Positions 61,150 through 64,000 of a DNA stretch of 64,000 nt are shown here, piece by piece (positions within the stretch are counted from its first letter, which is position 1; every line of letters begins with the position of its first letter). The notes under the pieces are model-generated. The model had not been told where the DNA came from, did not search any database, and was given only the letters and a program-made list of their open reading frames with translations. The DNA comes from Bacteroides sp. (lineage in GTDB: Bacteria; Bacteroidota; Bacteroidia; Bacteroidales; Muribaculaceae). The DNA is taken from the NCBI GenBank assembly GCA_014802325.1, contig JAAVCK010000009.1, positions 51,839 through 115,838 of the forward strand. The letters are read 5' to 3'. Both the position numbers and the translations under genes were made by a program.

Positions 61150-63738
61150 ATGAATTTCAACAACTTTACGATTAAATCGCAGGAAGCATTGCAGAAAGCT
61201 ATCGAGCTTACGCGCAATGCCGGCAATCAGGCCATAGAACCTGTCCACCTGCTGAAGGCCGTAATGACCGAGGGAGAGTCGCTGATCAGCTTTATCTTCT
61301 CGAAGATCGGGGCAAATGCCCAAGCCGTTATGCGACAAGTCGACGCCAAAATAGCTTCCGAGCCTAAAGTTTCGGGTGGCGAGCCCTATCTCTCGCGTAC
61401 ATCCAATGATGTGCTCCAGCGTGCAGTCGATATTGCCAAGAAACAAGGCGACGAGTATGTTACGCTCGAAGCTCTTCTTATGGCCATCTTTGCCGTCAAC
61501 TCTCCCGCTTCGGCTATCCTTAAAGATGCCGGACTTACTGAGAAAGAACTTGAGGGAGCGGTAGCCGAACTCCGAAAGGGAAAGAAAGCTACTGACCAGA
61601 GCGCTGAAGACACATATCAGGCTCTCTCGAAATATGCCATCAATCTTAACGAACGTGCCCGCGAAGGCAAACTTGATCCCGTGATCGGCCGTGACGACGA
61701 GATTCGCCGTGTGCTTCAGATCCTAAGCCGACGCACCAAAAACAATCCTATGCTCATAGGTGAGCCCGGTACAGGTAAGACTGCCATCGCCGAAGGTCTC
61801 GCCCAACGAATCGTGCGCGGCGACGTTCCTGAAAATCTTCGTTCGAAGCAGATTTTCTCACTGGATATGGGTGCACTCGTGGCCGGCGCCAAATATAAAG
61901 GTGAATTTGAGGAACGACTCAAAGCCATTGTCAACGAAGTCACTGCATCTGATGGAGAGATAATACTTTTCATCGATGAAATCCACACTCTCGTGGGAGC
62001 CGGCAAAGGCGAAGGCGCCATGGATGCCGCCAATATTCTCAAGCCGGCCCTTGCCCGAGGCGAGTTGCGCAGTATCGGCGCCACTACCCTCGACGAATAT
62101 CAGAAATACTTTGAAAAAGATAAAGCTCTTGAGCGCCGCTTCCAGAAAGTGATGGTCAACGAGCCCGACGAGGCTGCCGCCATCGCCATACTCCGCGGTC
62201 TGAAGGAGCGTTATGAAAACCACCATCACGTGCGTATCCGTGACGAAGCAATTATTGCAGCCGTCACTCTGTCGGAGCGTTATATCACTGACCGATTCCT
62301 TCCTGATAAGGCTATCGACCTTATAGATGAAGCTGCATCAAAGCTCCGTCTGGAAATGGATTCAGTGCCCCAGGCTCTCGATGAGATTTCCCGCCTTATA
62401 GCTCAGAAAGAAATTGAGCGCGAGGCCATCAAGCGTGAGGGCGATACCGAAAAGGTGAAGACACTTGAAAAAGAACTCGCCGACCTGCGCGATCAGGAAA
62501 AAGAGTTTACCGCTCGCTGGAAAGCCGAGAAGGATCTCATCGACAAAGTTCAGCAGAACAAGATCGACATAGAGCAGCTCAACTTTGAAGCTGACCGTGC
62601 CGAACGTGAAGGTGATTATGCCAAGGTAGCCGAAATCCGCTACTCTCGCATCCGCGCCAAGGAAGACGAAAATGCTACCATTCAGGAGCAGCTCAAGATG
62701 ATGCAGGGCGAGAAGTCGCTTATCAAGGAAGAGGTTGATTCGGAAGATATTGCCGACGTAGTTTCTCGTTGGACCGGAATTCCTGTCAACAAAATGGTAC
62801 AGAGTGAGAAAGAAAAACTCCTCCATCTCGAAGCCGAACTCCACAACCGCGTCGTAGGTCAGAACGATGCCATCGCAGCCATTGCCGACGCCGTGCGCCG
62901 CAGCCGCGCAGGCCTCAACGACCCGAAACGTCCTATCGGTTCGTTCATATTCCTGGGTACCACCGGTGTGGGTAAGACCGAGCTGGCAAAGGCTCTGGCA
63001 GAATATCTGTTTGACGATGAAAACATGATGACCCGTATAGACATGAGCGAGTATCAGGAGAAACACGCTGTGTCACGTCTCGTGGGAGCGCCTCCGGGAT
63101 ATGTAGGTTACGACGAAGGTGGTCAGCTCACCGAGGCCGTCAGACGCAAACCTTACTCCGTTGTGCTGTTTGATGAGATCGAGAAAGCCCACCCTGATGT
63201 ATTCAATATACTCCTTCAGGTGCTTGACGATGGACGTCTTACCGACAATAAGGGTCGTATGGTCAACTTCAAGAATACGATCATCATCATGACCTCCAAC
63301 ATGGGTTCGCACGTGATACGCGACAACTTCGCCAAGATGACTCCTGATAATCGCGAGGAAACCATCGAGAAGACCAAGGGTGAAGTGCTTGAGATGCTCA
63401 AGCAGACCATCCGACCGGAGTTCCTCAACCGTATCGATGAGATCATCATGTTCACGCCTCTCAATGAGGTGGAAATCGAAGAAATCGTCGGCCTCCAGAT
63501 CAAGAGCATCCAGAAGATGCTTGAGCGCAACGGCGTGAAACTTCAGGTTACTCCCAAGGCTCTGCATTATTTAGCCGAAGAAGGCTACGATCCTGAATTC
63601 GGTGCCCGACCCGTCAAGCGTGTCATACACCGTCAGGTGCTCAACCAGCTGTCGAAAGACATTCTTGCACAGAAGGTTGACCGTGACCGCCCGATAGTGA
63701 TCGACGTTGAGGATGACAAGATCGTATTCCGCAACTGA
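61150..63738 (+). CDS. clpB: ATP-dependent disaggregase chaperone ClpB
   Basis: 862 residues. Hexameric AAA+ machine that extracts proteins from aggregates with DnaK. N-domain repeats (about 1-150), first nucleotide site with Walker A GEPGTGKT (204-211) and FIDEIHTL, the coiled-coil M-domain (about 410-530), which separates ClpB from ClpA and ClpC, and the second site GTTGVGKT (603-610) with FDEIEKAHP. Preceded by a striking inverted repeat and followed by a hairpin. Confidence 0.97.
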   Translation: MNFNNFTIKSQEALQKAIELTRNAGNQAIEPVHLLKAVMTEGESLISFIFSKIGANAQAVMRQVDAKIASEPKVSGGEPYLSRTSNDVLQRAVDIAKKQGDEYVTLEALLMAIFAVNSPASAILKDAGLTEKELEGAVAELRKGKKATDQSAEDTYQALSKYAINLNERAREGKLDPVIGRDDEIRRVLQILSRRTKNNPMLIGEPGTGKTAIAEGLAQRIVRGDVPENLRSKQIFSLDMGALVAGAKYKGEFEERLKAIVNEVTASDGEIILFIDEIHTLVGAGKGEGAMDAANILKPALARGELRSIGATTLDEYQKYFEKDKALERRFQKVMVNEPDEAAAIAILRGLKERYENHHHVRIRDEAIIAAVTLSERYITDRFLPDKAIDLIDEAASKLRLEMDSVPQALDEISRLIAQKEIEREAIKREGDTEKVKTLEKELADLRDQEKEFTARWKAEKDLIDKVQQNKIDIEQLNFEADRAEREGDYAKVAEIRYSRIRAKEDENATIQEQLKMMQGEKSLIKEEVDSEDIADVVSRWTGIPVNKMVQSEKEKLLHLEAELHNRVVGQNDAIAAIADAVRRSRAGLNDPKRPIGSFIFLGTTGVGKTELAKALAEYLFDDENMMTRIDMSEYQEKHAVSRLVGAPPGYVGYDEGGQLTEAVRRKPYSVVLFDEIEKAHPDVFNILLQVLDDGRLTDNKGRMVNFKNTIIIMTSNMGSHVIRDNFAKMTPDNREETIEKTKGEVLEMLKQTIRPEFLNRIDEIIMFTPLNEVEIEEIVGLQIKSIQKMLERNGVKLQVTPKALHYLAEEGYDPEFGARPVKRVIHRQVLNQLSKDILAQKVDRDRPIVIDVEDDKIVFRN

Positions 63739-63803
63739 TTATAATTCTTATTCCGAAAAGTCACTCACACAATTAAATTTTCGAGAATAGTACATTTTAC
63801 CGT

Positions 63804-63837
63804 AGAGGCTGTCGATTACCGACAGTCTCTCCGAGTA
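63804..63837 (+). terminator. Hairpin after clpB
   Basis: AGAGGCTGTCG (63804-63814) pairs with CGACAGTCTCT (63820-63830), eleven positions with one G-T pair and the loop ATTAC, then CCGAGTATTTT. Likely clpB terminator. Confidence 0.7.
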
Positions 63838-63923
63838 TTTTATGGACCGACCGCGGAAAGAATTCTTATCTTCATATCAACTGAAGATTCAAGATCGAAG
63901 TGCAAAATCTTCGAGTGAATAAT

Positions 63924-63986
63924 ACTCATTCTCCTTGATCCTCCGGGGGAAGGCCTAACGGCCTGGGGGCAGAGCCCCCGATGAGT
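63924..63986. other. Structured non-coding tail with nested hairpins
   Basis: ACTCAT (63924-63929) can pair with ATGAGT (63981-63986), enclosing AGGCC-TAAC-GGCCT (63951-63964) and GGGGGC-AGA-GCCCCC (63965-63979). GC-rich compared with the AT-rich bases before it. No coding frame. It could be the edge of a structured RNA or of a palindromic repeat cluster; the window ends 14 bases later. Confidence 0.45.
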
Positions 63987-64000
63987 GTCCGCACCTCTTA

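Noticed and set aside
62362..63066. Open frame of 234 codons on the - strand inside clpB
   Set aside because: Antisense shadow of the ClpB coding frame; product is low-information and hydrophobic without domains.
1..64000. Search for CRISPR arrays, tRNA or rRNA genes and transposases
   Set aside because: Intergenic gaps were read for regular direct repeats, GGTTCGA-type tRNA loops and transposase motifs; none was found. Short sequences could still be missed without a covariance search.

Overview
The window is about 64 kb of a Bacteroidota chromosome. It most likely comes from the order Bacteroidales; the overall gene style suggests a Muribaculaceae-like gut commensal, but that family-level guess is an inference. 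The evidence is a serine palmitoyltransferase of the Bacteroides sphingolipid type, promoters of the Bacteroidota form (TTTG or TTG, about 19-20 bases, TAnnTTTG), starts without clear Shine-Dalgarno sites, many lipoproteins and exported glycosidases, DUF4153 and DUF6377 proteins, and an L-rhamnose operon in the Bacteroides order. No tRNA, rRNA, CRISPR array, insertion sequence or phage gene was seen.

Layout. 1-11.7 kb holds housekeeping genes: the 3' end of the sphingolipid gene, a degenerate MetE-like protein, the close-packed run gpmI-sdaA-prfA-DUF4153-pyrF, and nusB-yajC-ybbR-coaE. 12-17.8 kb is a three-gene RND efflux operon. 17.8-18.2 kb is a gene-poor stretch with palindromes and a self-contained AT-rich transcription unit. 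18.2-25.6 kb pairs a GH28-GH105 pectinase fusion with the divergent rhamnose operon (kinase, isomerase, permease, aldolase). 25.7-29.5 kb is a redox cluster: rubrerythrin, a GNAT protein, an exported nitroreductase and a membrane FMN/iron-sulfur protein, divergent from a Fur-type regulator. 29.5-35.1 kb has another GH28, a DUF1846 protein and valS. 35.3-42.1 kb is a tight operon with a U32 family protein, a glycosidase-like lipoprotein, a GH13 amylase, a YfcE-like phosphodiesterase and a SPOR lipoprotein. It is followed by a low-complexity secreted protein, the glyS-lemA-FKBP operon, and a membrane-anchored Mur ligase paired with an alpha/beta hydrolase.

48.6-59.4 kb is a second pectin region. 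A membrane-spanning DUF6377 regulator precedes a rhamnogalacturonan acetylesterase (CE12), a GH28, a large modular pectinesterase (CE8), a GH95 and an esterase. The window closes with a UshA-like lipoprotein nucleotidase, clpB and an unexplained structured tail.

How the genes work together. The CE8 and CE12 esterases would strip methyl and acetyl groups from pectin. The three GH28 enzymes would cut the galacturonan or rhamnogalacturonan backbone, GH105 would remove unsaturated uronic acids, and GH95 would remove L-galactose or L-fucose side groups. The released L-rhamnose would enter the rha operon. No SusC/SusD pair or hybrid two-component regulator is present, so uptake genes must lie elsewhere.

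The most interesting leads are: the flavinylated membrane protein plus exported nitroreductase cluster; the Mur ligase that has membrane helices in place of its UDP-binding domain; the orphan small transcription unit at 18 kb; the MetE-like protein lacking all four zinc ligands; and the terminator/promoter overlap at 59.4 kb.
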